Notes: generated by a model from the letters alone, not told the origin. A stretch of DNA of 64,000 nt from CAUSKK01 sp963533935 (GCA_963533935.1 CAUSQL010000006.1:1-64000); one strand, 5' to 3'. Shown: positions 51,300 to 60,027, counted from the first letter of the stretch. Numbers and translations are program-made.

Positions 51300-54047
51300 A
51301 TGGATACCTTAGTAGTTAGCGGCGTCAGCCACCATTACAAGAAGCTCCAGGCCCTCAGCGACATTTCCCTCAGCGCCGGCGCCGGCGAAACCGTCGGTCT
51401 CATCGGCCCCGACGGCGTGGGCAAGTCCACCCTGTTAGCTCTGCTGGCCGGGGTTAAGCAGATTCAGACCGGGCAAATCCACCTCTTCGGGACGGATTTA
51501 AGCAGGGAACAGCAGCGGCTGGAACTGTCCCGCCGCGTCGCCTACATGGCCCAGGGCCTGGGCCGCAACCTCTACCCCACCCTGTCCGTGCGGGACAATG
51601 TGGACTTCCACGGCCGCCTGTTCGGCCTGAACGGCCAGGCGCGGCGCCAGCGCATTCAGCGCCTGCTCGACGCCACCGGCCTGGGCCCCTTCGCCACGCG
51701 GCCGGCGGGCAAGCTGTCCGGCGGCATGAAGCAGAAGTGTTCCCTCTGCTGCGCCCTGGTGCACGAACCGGATTTATTAATTCTCGATGAACCGACCACC
51801 GGCGTGGACCCGCTGTCGCGGCGCCAGTTCTGGCAGCTGGTGGACGAACTGCGCCGGGAGAACCCGGCCATGACCGTGCTCGTCGCCACCGCCTACATTG
51901 AGGAGGCGCAACGTTTCCAGCGCTGCCTGGCCATGGACGCGGGCCGGCTGCTGGTGGACGAAAACACCGCGGCGCTGCTGGCCCGCTTTAATACCGACCG
52001 GCTGGAGGAGGCCTACATTAAATTGCTGCCGGAAGAGAAGCAGAGCGCCGGCGTGGTGGTGGAACCCTACGTGGCGGACGCGGCGGCGGCGCCGGTCATT
52101 GTCGCCACCGGTTTAAGCAAGGATTTCGGTAACTTTAAGGCCGTCGATAACGTGAGCTTCACCATTAACAGCGGGGAAATCTTCGGCTTTCTCGGCTCCA
52201 ACGGCTGCGGCAAAAGCACCACCATGAAGATGATGACCGGCCTGCTTACGCCCAGCGCCGGCACCGTTACCCTTTTCGGCAAGGAACTGGGCGAGGCCAG
52301 CGCCGCGGCGCGGCTCCAGGTGGGCTACATGTCCCAGAGCTTTTCCCTCTATGAAGAAATGACCGTGGCTCAGAACCTCCTGCTGCACGCGGATTTGTAC
52401 CAGTTGCCCGGCGACCGGCGCCAGGCAGTGCGGCAGGCGCTGGGGGAATTCGACCTGGCCAACTACGGCGGCGTGCTGGCCCGCGACCTGCCGCTGGGCC
52501 TGAAACAGCGGTTGCAGCTGGCCGCCGCCTGTTTGCACCGGCCGCCGCTGCTGATTCTCGACGAACCCACCTCCGGCGTGGACGTGGCGGCGCGGGATTT
52601 GTTCTGGCGCCATCTGCTGCGGCTGTCGCGCCGGGAGCGGGTAACCATCTTCATCACCACCCACTTTATGAACGAGGCGGAGCGCTGCGACCGCATTTCC
52701 TTCATGCACCGCGGCCAGGTGCTGGCCCAGGGGTCGCCGGCGCAGCTGCTGGAACAGTCCCGGCGGCCCAATCTGGAAGAAGCCTTCATCAGCTATCTGG
52801 AGCAGGCGGAACAGACTTCGCCTGAACAGCCTTCAGTTGAACAGCCTTCGGCTGAATCAGCTTCCCCGACGCCGGCCCCGGCGCCAGTTCTCCCCGTGAG
52901 AAAAGAACGGCCGGCCGCCCGCCGACCCCTCTTCGCCTGGTGGCATCTAATGTTCAGCTTCGCGGCGCGGGAATGGAAGGAGCTGTTGCGCGACCGGGTG
53001 CGGGTCTTCTTCACCCTGGTGGGGCCGCTGTCGCTCATGATTGCCATCGGCTACGGGGTGAATTTCGACGTGCAGAACATGAAATTCACGGTCATGGACC
53101 GGGACCAAAGCGCCGCCAGCCGCGACCTGGTCAGCTATTTTTCCAGTTCCCCCTACTTCAAGGAACAGCCGTCGGTGCAGTCGGACGCGGAGGAGGAGGC
53201 GCTGATGCGCCGCGCAAAAATTAAACTCACCATCGACATTCCCGCCGGCTACGGGGCCAAGCTGGCCCGCGGCCAGCGGCCGGAGCTGGGCTTCTTCATC
53301 GATGGGGCGCAGACCTTCAGCGCCAGCACCATCATTGGCTACGTGGCGGCCCTGGTCGGCAGCTATGGCCAGCACCTCATGCCCGGCCGGGTGCCGGCGC
53401 CGCCGGCGGAGCTGGTGCCGCGCTTCCGCTATAACCAGAACTTCACCAGTGTTAATTCCATCGTGCCCGGGGTACTGATGATGGCCTTAATGCTGTTCCC
53501 GGCCATTCTCGCGGTGATTTCCGTGGTGCGGGAACGGGAAATCGGCTCCATCAGCAACTTCATCGCCTCGCCGGCGGGTAAGCTGCAATTCCTCCTCGGC
53601 AAACAGCTGCCCTACGTGCTGCTGTCCGCGGGCGCCTTTCTGCTGATGCTGGGGCTGATGGCCTTTCTCTACCGGCTGCCGCTGAAGGGGTCGCCGGCGG
53701 CGCTACTGCTAGGCACCCTGCTGATGCTGCTGGCCAGCACCGCCTTTGGCCTGTTCATTTCCTGCTTCACCCGCAGCCAGGTGGGGGCCATCGTTACCAC
53801 GGCGGTGGCGTCCATCGTGCCGATGATGAGCTTTTCCGGCTTTATCTTCCCCACCTCGAGCCTGGTGGGCGGCGCCTTTTACATCAGTAAAATCATCGCG
53901 CCCACCTACTACCTGCGCATTAGCCGCGGCACCTTCACCAAGGCGCTGGACTTTTCCCAGCTGACCGGCGAAATGCTCGCGCTGGCGGCCATTTACCTGG
54001 CCTTCATGACCCTGGCCTGGCTGATTCTGCGGCGCCAGGAACGTTAA
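51300..54047 (+). CDS. rbbA: RbbA-type ABC exporter: two ATPase domains fused to an ABC-2 permease
   Basis: The 915 residues hold two nucleotide-binding domains (Walker A GPDGVGKST near 38-46 and GSNGCGKST near 299-307; signatures LSGGMKQK and a weaker LPLGLKQR; Walker B LLILDEPTTGVD and LLILDEPTSGVD) and a C-terminal ABC-2 membrane domain with a periplasmic loop. The domains are joined by a linker (about 501-535) containing three 5-residue units EQTSP, EQPSV, EQPSA. Same architecture as E. coli RbbA, which was linked to ribosomes but sits in an export locus. GGGGGG precedes the ATG. Confidence 0.9.
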   Translation: MDTLVVSGVSHHYKKLQALSDISLSAGAGETVGLIGPDGVGKSTLLALLAGVKQIQTGQIHLFGTDLSREQQRLELSRRVAYMAQGLGRNLYPTLSVRDNVDFHGRLFGLNGQARRQRIQRLLDATGLGPFATRPAGKLSGGMKQKCSLCCALVHEPDLLILDEPTTGVDPLSRRQFWQLVDELRRENPAMTVLVATAYIEEAQRFQRCLAMDAGRLLVDENTAALLARFNTDRLEEAYIKLLPEEKQSAGVVVEPYVADAAAAPVIVATGLSKDFGNFKAVDNVSFTINSGEIFGFLGSNGCGKSTTMKMMTGLLTPSAGTVTLFGKELGEASAAARLQVGYMSQSFSLYEEMTVAQNLLLHADLYQLPGDRRQAVRQALGEFDLANYGGVLARDLPLGLKQRLQLAAACLHRPPLLILDEPTSGVDVAARDLFWRHLLRLSRRERVTIFITTHFMNEAERCDRISFMHRGQVLAQGSPAQLLEQSRRPNLEEAFISYLEQAEQTSPEQPSVEQPSAESASPTPAPAPVLPVRKERPAARRPLFAWWHLMFSFAAREWKELLRDRVRVFFTLVGPLSLMIAIGYGVNFDVQNMKFTVMDRDQSAASRDLVSYFSSSPYFKEQPSVQSDAEEEALMRRAKIKLTIDIPAGYGAKLARGQRPELGFFIDGAQTFSASTIIGYVAALVGSYGQHLMPGRVPAPPAELVPRFRYNQNFTSVNSIVPGVLMMALMLFPAILAVISVVREREIGSISNFIASPAGKLQFLLGKQLPYVLLSAGAFLLMLGLMAFLYRLPLKGSPAALLLGTLLMLLASTAFGLFISCFTRSQVGAIVTTAVASIVPMMSFSGFIFPTSSLVGGAFYISKIIAPTYYLRISRGTFTKALDFSQLTGEMLALAAIYLAFMTLAWLILRRQER

Positions 54048-54182
54048 ACATACAACGGGGCGCTTCTAGTGTATGTATTAAAGCCTTTATTTACGTACAT
54101 AGAAAGCGCCCACTCGTCGGTAAATTAATTAGGGTGGGCGCCTGAGCCGCAGGCGAAGAACCGCCCCTATGTTTGTAAATTA
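54046..54182. repeat. Palindromic repeat cluster between rbbA and yhhJ
   Basis: A pair (AACATACAACGGGGCGCTTC ... ACGTACATAGAAAGCGCCC, ending CGTCGGTAAA) is followed by a unit with the inserted module (GGGCGCCTGAGCCGCAGGCG, AAGAACCGCCCCTATGTTTGT). It is inside an operon, so it evidently does not block transcription fully. Confidence 0.82.
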
Positions 54183-54202
54183 GTAAATTTAAGGAGTACG
54201 GC

Positions 54203-55324
54203 ATGCAACGCTTACGCAATATTTACTATCTGACCGCCAAGGAACTGCGCGTGCTCTGCGGCGACCCGCTGATGATGTTCCTGGTGTTCTTCATGTTCAC
54301 CTTCATGGTGCTGGCCGCCGCGCAGAACACCATGGCCGTGCGCAACGCCAAGGTGGCGGTGGTGGACCTGGACCGCAGCCCCCTGAGCTATCGCATCGTG
54401 GACGGCCTGCGGCCGCCGGAATTCCAGCGGCCCATCTACACGGACAGCGCCAGCGCCGACGCCCTGATGGATAAGGGCGAAGTGGACTTCACCCTGCAGT
54501 TCCCGCCGCACTTTGAACGGCAGCTGCTGGCCGGCCAGCGGCCCGAGGCCCAGCTGCTCATCGACGCCACCGCCATGACCATGGCCGGCATCGGCAGCGA
54601 TTACATCGGGCAAATCTTCAATCGGGAACTGCGCGACCTGTTCCACCGGCCGCCGACCATCGACCAGCTGCCCTTTAATCCGGTGCTACGGCTCCGTTAC
54701 AACCAGAACTTTGAAGACCTCTACTTCATGCCGGTGATGGAAATCATCACGGAAATTCTCATCATGGACTTTCTACTGGTGGGCGCCGCGGTAATCCGCG
54801 AGCGGGAGCACGGCACCATGGAACATCTGCTGGTCATGCCGGTCAATGCCCTGGAAATCATGCTCGCCAAGATGCTGGCCAACGGCCTGGTGGTATTCAT
54901 CGCCTCCATGCTGTCCCTGTGGTTTGTGGTGCATAAGCTGGTGGGCGCGCCGCTGCACGGTTCCCTCTGGCTCTACGGCCTGGGCCTGGCCGCCTTCCTC
55001 TTTTCCCTCTCGGCCCTGGCCATCATGCTGGCCACCATTGCCCCGGCCATGCAGCAGTTTGGCCTGCTGATGATTCCCATCTTTATGGTGCTAATTCTGT
55101 TCTCCGGCTCCCAGTCGCCGCGCTCGGCCATGCCCATTCCCCTGCAGTGGGCCAGCGAACATTGGCCCACCACCCAGTTCGCCTATCTGAGCCAGAAGGT
55201 GCTGTTCCGCGGCGCCGGCTGGGCCGAGGTCTGGGAACATCTGCTTAGTCTTAACGTCATGGGCCTGCTCTGTCTGCTGCTGGCCCTGTGGCGCTTCCGC
55301 AAAATGCTTGAGCAACAAGGATAA
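54203..55324 (+). CDS. yhhJ: ABC-2 type permease (YhhJ-like)
   Basis: The 373-residue membrane subunit partners with RbbA. An N-terminal helix precedes a large periplasmic domain (about 50-175, with VVDLDRSPLSYRIVDGLR and VDFTLQFPPHFERQL) and five C-terminal helices. The conserved cytoplasmic element is VIREREHGTMEHLLVMPVNA, followed by IMLAKMLANGLVVFI. AAGGAG precedes the ATG. The end is 3 bases before the outer-membrane factor gene. Confidence 0.9.
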   Translation: MQRLRNIYYLTAKELRVLCGDPLMMFLVFFMFTFMVLAAAQNTMAVRNAKVAVVDLDRSPLSYRIVDGLRPPEFQRPIYTDSASADALMDKGEVDFTLQFPPHFERQLLAGQRPEAQLLIDATAMTMAGIGSDYIGQIFNRELRDLFHRPPTIDQLPFNPVLRLRYNQNFEDLYFMPVMEIITEILIMDFLLVGAAVIREREHGTMEHLLVMPVNALEIMLAKMLANGLVVFIASMLSLWFVVHKLVGAPLHGSLWLYGLGLAAFLFSLSALAIMLATIAPAMQQFGLLMIPIFMVLILFSGSQSPRSAMPIPLQWASEHWPTTQFAYLSQKVLFRGAGWAEVWEHLLSLNVMGLLCLLLALWRFRKMLEQQG

Positions 55325-55327
55325 GAA

Positions 55328-56752
55328 ATGAAGAAGCAACTTTTAGTAATGCTAGTGCTGGCCGGCTGCCAGAGCACCAAGGTGTCTTTACAGAATGAAA
55401 TTCAGCCGCCGGCCCAGTTTGAACAGGGCGGAGGCGGCGCCGCCGTCGATGTGCGCCAGTGGTGGCAGAGCTGGAACGACCCGGTCCTTAACGAATTAAT
55501 GGCGAAGGCTTTAACCGGCAGCTTTGACGTGCGGGTGGCGGAAAGTCGCTGGCGGGAGGCGGCGGCCCTGGCCGGCCTGGCCGCAGCGGACCGCGGCCCG
55601 CAGCTGGGTGCCAGCGCCAAGGGCTCCTACAGCCTGGCCGGGAAAATGGATAATCCGCTGCCGCCGGCGGCGCGCCAGCAGTTGGCCAATAATCCGGCGG
55701 CGGCGGCCCTCCAGGCGGACAAGTTCGACATGACCGGCAGTAACGTGAAGCTGGCCTTAAGCGCCTCCTGGGAACCGGATTTCTTTGGTAAGAAACAGAG
55801 CGACGCCGACGCGGCCCGCTTTGCCAGCCAGGCGGCCGAAGCCCAGCTGCAGGGGGCGAAATTGCTAACCACCGCCGCCATCGCCGACGCCTACTTCCAG
55901 GCCCGCGCCGCCGAGCAGCAGCTGGCCCTTAATGGGGAACAGGCGCATACCCTGGCGCAGCTGGCCAACTATCTGGACGGCCGCTTCCGCGCCGGCCGGG
56001 TCAGCGCGGCGGAGAAGGACGCGGTGGCCAGTAAGCTCAAGGCCCTGCACAGCCAGCGCAGCACCCTGCAGCTGGACTACGACCGGCAGCGGCGCGCCCT
56101 GGCGGTCTTGACGGGCCAACCACCGCAGAGCTTCAAATTGCCGGCGGGGCGGGCGGATTTACTGCAACGGCCGCCGGCGCCACCGGCCGGGCAAAAGCCT
56201 TCCGACCTGCTGCAGCGGCGGCCGGATTTGATGGCCAAGGCGGCGCTGGTGCGGGTTCAGGCGGCGCAGCTGGCCAGCGCCAAGGCGGATTTGCTGCCCC
56301 GTTTCACCTTGGATTTTTCCCTGCCCTTCTTCCGCATTAGCGGCGACAGCCAAATGCAGCTGTGGAACGCGGGGCTGGGCGCCAATATGACCCTGCCCAT
56401 CTTCACCAACGGCCGCCTGCAGGCCAATATCAACGCCGCCAACGCCAAGCTGAAAACGGCGCTGTTGGAATATGACCAGACCCTGCTGCAGGCCCTGGCC
56501 GACGTGGACAACGGCTTTCAGGCGGTGGCGGCGCTGGCTAGCCAGACGGACGAGCTGACCGAGGCGGTGCGGCTGGCGGACACCCAGGCCGGCGCCGACG
56601 AGAAATTATTCAAATACGGCCGTAAAACTCTGGACGCGGCGCTGCAGACGCGGTTGGACAGCCAGGCATTGGCGGTGCAGCGGCTGCGCAGCCAGCTGGG
56701 CCGGGCCCAGGCATTGACGGCGCTGTACAAGGCGCTGGGCGGCGGCTGGTAG
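55328..56752 (+). CDS. Outer-membrane efflux lipoprotein, NodT/OprM type
   Basis: The 474 residues form a TolC-like trimeric channel. A lipobox (LVLAGC, cysteine near 14) anchors it. The two coiled TolC repeats are visible, first with FDVRVAESRWREAAALAGLA and second with AQLASAKADLLPRFTLDF and DQTLLQALADVDNGFQAV. It provides the outer-membrane exit for the HlyD-RbbA-YhhJ pump, so the operon encodes a complete tripartite exporter. The E. coli yhiI locus lacks such a gene. Confidence 0.9.
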   Translation: MKKQLLVMLVLAGCQSTKVSLQNEIQPPAQFEQGGGGAAVDVRQWWQSWNDPVLNELMAKALTGSFDVRVAESRWREAAALAGLAAADRGPQLGASAKGSYSLAGKMDNPLPPAARQQLANNPAAAALQADKFDMTGSNVKLALSASWEPDFFGKKQSDADAARFASQAAEAQLQGAKLLTTAAIADAYFQARAAEQQLALNGEQAHTLAQLANYLDGRFRAGRVSAAEKDAVASKLKALHSQRSTLQLDYDRQRRALAVLTGQPPQSFKLPAGRADLLQRPPAPPAGQKPSDLLQRRPDLMAKAALVRVQAAQLASAKADLLPRFTLDFSLPFFRISGDSQMQLWNAGLGANMTLPIFTNGRLQANINAANAKLKTALLEYDQTLLQALADVDNGFQAVAALASQTDELTEAVRLADTQAGADEKLFKYGRKTLDAALQTRLDSQALAVQRLRSQLGRAQALTALYKALGGGW

Positions 56753-56755
56753 CAT

Positions 56756-56881
56756 TTATAAATACAAGGGGGCGCTTCCCCTGTATGTATTTAAGCCGTT
56801 AAATACATACAGGGGAAGCGCCCAAACGTTAGCGATGGGCGCCTGAGGCACAAGCCGAACAACCGCCCCCTTGTTTGTAAT
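56756..56881. repeat. Palindromic repeat cluster after the exporter operon
   Basis: A near-perfect pair (ATACAAGGGGGCGCTTCCCC ... ACATACAGGGGAAGCGCCC) is followed by a module-bearing stretch (AAACGTTAGCGATGGGCGCC, TGAGGCACAAGCCGAACAAC, CGCCCCCTTGTTTGTAA). Confidence 0.87.
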
Positions 56882-57056
56882 TGCGTGCATGGGCGGCCGT
56901 GGCCTTTCCCTCTGCCAATTAATTTCCCACCCATTACGCCCCTACTCTGGGCAATTACTCTGGCCCCGCCCGTAATTGCAGCCAATGCCTTGTAATTGCA
57001 GGGTTTTTAATTGCCGTACAGGAAATGTACTTTCGCGAAAAACTTACCGATATAAT
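56877..57056 (+). promoter_or_regulatory. Promoter region of the surface lipoprotein with repeated GTAATTGCA motif
   Basis: A good -10 (TATAAT) lies at 57051-57056, 61 bp before the start codon; the -35 is weak. Upstream, GTAATTGC-type motifs recur at 56877, 56972, 56992 and (as TTAATTGCC) 57007, with an inverted GCAATTAC at 56951. Two are exactly 20 bp apart. The remaining part of the gap 56882-57116 shows nothing else. Confidence 0.5.
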
Positions 57057-57116
57057 GGGGAAGAGTTTTAGCTCACCTAAATCATTTAATTACTTTTAAT
57101 TTCCATGGAGTTGTCG

Positions 57117-57995
57117 ATGAACAAACTACTATTCCCCAGCCTAATTCTCGCTCTGGCCGCCTGCGGTGGCCGCGCTGGAACCCCGGCCAGCGATTCCGTC
57201 TATGTGCCAGACGGTAAGAACACCGTGGTGCCCAGCCCCACATTCGTACCAACGCCCACAGTGGTTCCCACCCCAACGGTAGTGCCAACACCCACCGTAG
57301 TGCCCACACCTACCCCGCAGGTAACCGAAACACCTAAGCCAAGCAAAGCCCCGGCGCCAGCGGCCACCGACATTGATTACCCCACCGGTAAGCCTACATT
57401 TATCCCCATGCCCACCACCGCCGGCGTGAAAGTTTCCAACAGCAGCCAGCTGAAGAAAGTTCAGGTGAACGGTAAGAGCTTCGACCTGGAGCTGAGCGCC
57501 CCGGTTAAAGGCTCACTCCTTGACAGTCAAGACCGCAATCAGCTGTTGCTGGCCGGTCTGAAGCAGAGCGTGGCTGGCCTTATCAAAGTTGATGGCCTAC
57601 TGCAGGCCTTCAGCCAGGGGGTTAAGCCGGAGGCAGCTAGCCTGACGGGTAAAGCCACCTATGCCGGCGGCAATTCCTTCCTGACCGCCGACAGCGGCGC
57701 GACCATCAGCAGCCAGGGCGGTGCTAAATTCGATGTGGACTTCGACAAGAAAACCATCACCTCCGGCACCCTGGGCCTGGAAGGTCAAAGCCTCACCAAC
57801 AAGGCGGGCCTAACCGTGAACGGTTCAGACTTCACCTTTAACAATGCGCCCATCTCCGGCGACAGCTTCAGCTTCAGCACCGGCAGCAGCAAGTACTACG
57901 GCGGCTTCTTCGGCAAGGACGCCTCGGAAATTGCTGGTACCGTGGAAGACAGCAGCAAGGCCGTACAAGGGGCCTTCGGCGCCCAGAAAAAATAG
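57117..57995 (+). CDS. Surface lipoprotein with Pro-Thr repeats and TbpB/NHBA-like barrel
   Basis: The 292 residues have a lipobox (ALAAC, cysteine near 18), a stalk with a six-residue tandem repeat VVPTPT (18-bp DNA period, about 57235-57310) and a C-terminal beta-rich domain. Its end (KYYGGFFGKDASEIAGTVED, then FGAQKK) matches the closing strands of TbpB, NHBA and factor H binding protein barrels. Those lipoproteins reach the cell surface through Slam; no Slam gene is in the window. GGAG before ATG 57117 fixes the start. Repeat number in the stalk may vary. Confidence 0.78.
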   Translation: MNKLLFPSLILALAACGGRAGTPASDSVYVPDGKNTVVPSPTFVPTPTVVPTPTVVPTPTVVPTPTPQVTETPKPSKAPAPAATDIDYPTGKPTFIPMPTTAGVKVSNSSQLKKVQVNGKSFDLELSAPVKGSLLDSQDRNQLLLAGLKQSVAGLIKVDGLLQAFSQGVKPEAASLTGKATYAGGNSFLTADSGATISSQGGAKFDVDFDKKTITSGTLGLEGQSLTNKAGLTVNGSDFTFNNAPISGDSFSFSTGSSKYYGGFFGKDASEIAGTVEDSSKAVQGAFGAQKK

Positions 57996-58016
57996 GCGCT
58001 TTCTGGCACAGGAAAA

Positions 58017-58040
58017 GGCACTCTACGGAGTGCCTTTTTT
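58017..58040 (+). terminator. Intrinsic terminator of the surface lipoprotein gene
   Basis: GGCACTC, loop TACG, GAGTGCC, then six T; begins about 20 bases after the stop. Confidence 0.95.
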
Positions 58041-58057
58041 ATTTGGTTAATAAATTT

Positions 58058-58090
58058 ACCGACGGCGGGGCGCTTCCCCTGTATGTTTAA
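58058..58090. repeat. Palindromic repeat unit, single copy
   Basis: TTTACCGACGGCGGGGCGCTT, CCCCTGTATGTTTA. It lies between the lipoprotein terminator and the duplicated era 3' ends. Confidence 0.88.
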
Positions 58091-58104
58091 AAGATTTGGG
58101 AAAT

Positions 58105-58441
58105 TTAGACGTTATTGCCCTGACCCATGGAATTGAGGATTTGTTCGCACTTCGTGCTCAGTTGTTCGCTGCGCTCACTACTCGCTACGCTGCTATTCGC
58201 TTCGCTCATTGCGCTTCGCTTCTGTTGTTCGCTGCGCTCACTCCGCTACACTGCGTTCCGCTGCTGTTCGCACTGCGTGCTCACTCCGCTTCACTTCGTT
58301 TCGCTTCTCGCTGTCCCGCCACAGCGCAGCGGGCGGGCTGGAAGACGTTTACCGCTAGACGTTATTTCCCTGACCCATGGAGTTGAGGATTTGCTCGCTG
58401 TCCCGCCACAGCGCAGCGGGCGGGCTGGAAGACGTTTACCG
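58105..58441 (-). repeat. Two extra copies of the era 3' end and a short-palindrome array
   Basis: Read on the minus strand, 58354-58407 and 58106-58147 both encode EQILNSMGQGNNV and a stop, as does the real era end at 58442. The unit between 58354 and 58441 is 87 bp. Its non-era part (CCACAGCGCAGCGGGCGGGC, TGGAAGACGTTTACCG) also ends the previous unit at 58311-58353. Between 58146 and 58304 that older unit is interrupted by about 160 bp of repeated TTCGCTGCGCTCAC-like short palindromes. No independent gene is present. Confidence 0.88.
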
Positions 58442-59335
58442 CTAGACGTTATTGCCTTGACCCATTGAATTAAGGATTTGCTCGCTGTCCCGCCAATTGT
58501 CCTTACTCTTCACAAAGGTCTTCAGCATCACCTTCTTATCCAGGAGCCGTTCCAAATCCTCCCGCGCCCTCTGGCCCACCAGCTTCAGGGTTTTGCCCCC
58601 CTTGCCGATGACGATGGCCTTCTGGCTCTCCCGCTCCACGATGATGGTGGCGTCGATGAAGATAATGCGCTCCTCCTCCCGGTAGCTTTCCACAATGACC
58701 CCCAGCTCGTAGGGCACCTCCTGGTGCAGATAGCGGAACAGCTTCTCCCGTATGGTTTCCGCCACGAGAAAGCGCACCGCCGACGTGGTGATTTCGTCTT
58801 CCCCGTAAATAAAGGGCCGTTCCGGCAGCAGCTGCAACAGCTCCCGTTCCAGGGCCGGCAGCTGCTGTTTCTTCAAGGCCGACAGCGGCACGATGGCCCG
58901 CCAGTCCATGAGTTCGGCCAGCTCGGCCATTTGCGTCAGCAGCGCCTCCGGATTCTTCAGCCGGTCGATTTTGTTAATGGCACAAATCTTCGGCTGGCTA
59001 AAGCCCTTGAGCAGTTCGATAACCTGCAGGTCTTCCGCACCAATGGTGCCCGCCTCCAGCAGAAAAACAATGAGGTCCACGAAGTCCGCGCTCTGCTTGG
59101 CCGTGCGGTTCATCAGCCGGTTCATGGCCTTACCTCCCGGATTCACCTGGAGCCCCGGCGTGTCCACGAATACCATCTGGTAATCCGGCCGGGTCAAAAT
59201 GCCCAGCAGGGCGTGGCGGGTGGTCTGCGGCTTTCGCGAGGTGATGGCGATTTTCTGGCCGATGAGCTGGTTAATCAGCGTGGATTTACCCACGTTGGGC
59301 CGGCCCACCAGGGCGATATGTCCCGCTTGCGTCAT
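58442..59335 (-). CDS. era: GTPase Era
   Basis: Era is an essential GTPase that binds the 3' end of 16S rRNA in small-subunit assembly. The 297 residues have G1 (GRPNVGKST, 11-19), G2 (TTRHALLGI), G3 (DTPG), G4 (NKID) and the C-terminal KH domain with ATIIVERESQKAIVIGKGG. ATG 59335 overlaps the rnc stop (ATGA); the longer frame is false. The last 18 codons exist in two further silent variants downstream. Confidence 0.97.
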   Translation of the reverse strand: MTQAGHIALVGRPNVGKSTLINQLIGQKIAITSRKPQTTRHALLGILTRPDYQMVFVDTPGLQVNPGGKAMNRLMNRTAKQSADFVDLIVFLLEAGTIGAEDLQVIELLKGFSQPKICAINKIDRLKNPEALLTQMAELAELMDWRAIVPLSALKKQQLPALERELLQLLPERPFIYGEDEITTSAVRFLVAETIREKLFRYLHQEVPYELGVIVESYREEERIIFIDATIIVERESQKAIVIGKGGKTLKLVGQRAREDLERLLDKKVMLKTFVKSKDNWRDSEQILNSMGQGNNV

Positions 59336-60027
59336 GATTCTTCTCCACAGTAATGCTTGTACAGGGCGGCGGCACACTGCTGTTCCGCCTCCTTCCGCGT
59401 GCTGGCTAAAGCCCGCACGGTGAGATTTTCGCTGCGCGCTTCCACCTCGTAGATGCGCTCGTTGCTCAGCCCCTCCTCGCGCACGATTTCATAGCTGGGC
59501 GTGGGGAGGCCGCGGGCCTGTAGCCATTCCTGCAGCTTGGTCTTGGAATCCCGCAGCAGCTCCGCCCGCTCCGGCAGCGCCGCTAGCTGTTCCTGGAAGA
59601 GCCTTAAAACGAACTGCTCGCAGGTGTTGAAGTCGCTGTCGAGGAAGATGGCGGCGATGACCGCCTCCAGGGCGTCTTCGAGAATGCTCTCCCGGCGTCG
59701 GCCGCCGCTCTTCCGTTCCCCCGGCCCCAGCTGTAAATAGGTTCCCAGGCCAATCTGCTGGGCCAGGGCACTCAAGGTGCGGCCACGCACCAGGGTCATG
59801 CGCAGCCGGGTTAATTCCCCCTCGCTGAGCTGCGGCCGTTCCCGGTAGAGGTAGCTGCTGATGACCGTCTGTAGCAGGGAATCACCGAGGAATTCCAGCC
59901 GCTCATTATTCTTACCGCGAAAGCTGCGGTGGGTCAGGGCCTGGCGCAGCAGCTCCGGCCGGGCGAAGTGGTAGCCCAGCAGCCCCTGGCCGATTTGCAG
60001 CCAATCCAGCGGCGGCGGCCGCTTCAT
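59332..60027 (-). CDS. rnc: Ribonuclease III
   Basis: RNase III cuts double-stranded RNA in rRNA maturation and gene control. The 231 residues show the catalytic signature NERLEFLGDSLLQ, the second acidic site (LEDALEAVIAAIFLD) and a C-terminal dsRNA-binding domain (SKTKLQEWLQARGLPTPSYE). It overlaps lepB (stop) and era (start), the usual lepB-rnc-era operon. Confidence 0.97.
   Translation of the reverse strand: MKRPPPLDWLQIGQGLLGYHFARPELLRQALTHRSFRGKNNERLEFLGDSLLQTVISSYLYRERPQLSEGELTRLRMTLVRGRTLSALAQQIGLGTYLQLGPGERKSGGRRRESILEDALEAVIAAIFLDSDFNTCEQFVLRLFQEQLAALPERAELLRDSKTKLQEWLQARGLPTPSYEIVREEGLSNERIYEVEARSENLTVRALASTRKEAEQQCAAALYKHYCGEES

Noticed and set aside
57105..57116. Earlier ATG for the surface lipoprotein gene
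   Set aside because: The GGAG ribosome site lies within this extension and points to ATG 57117.
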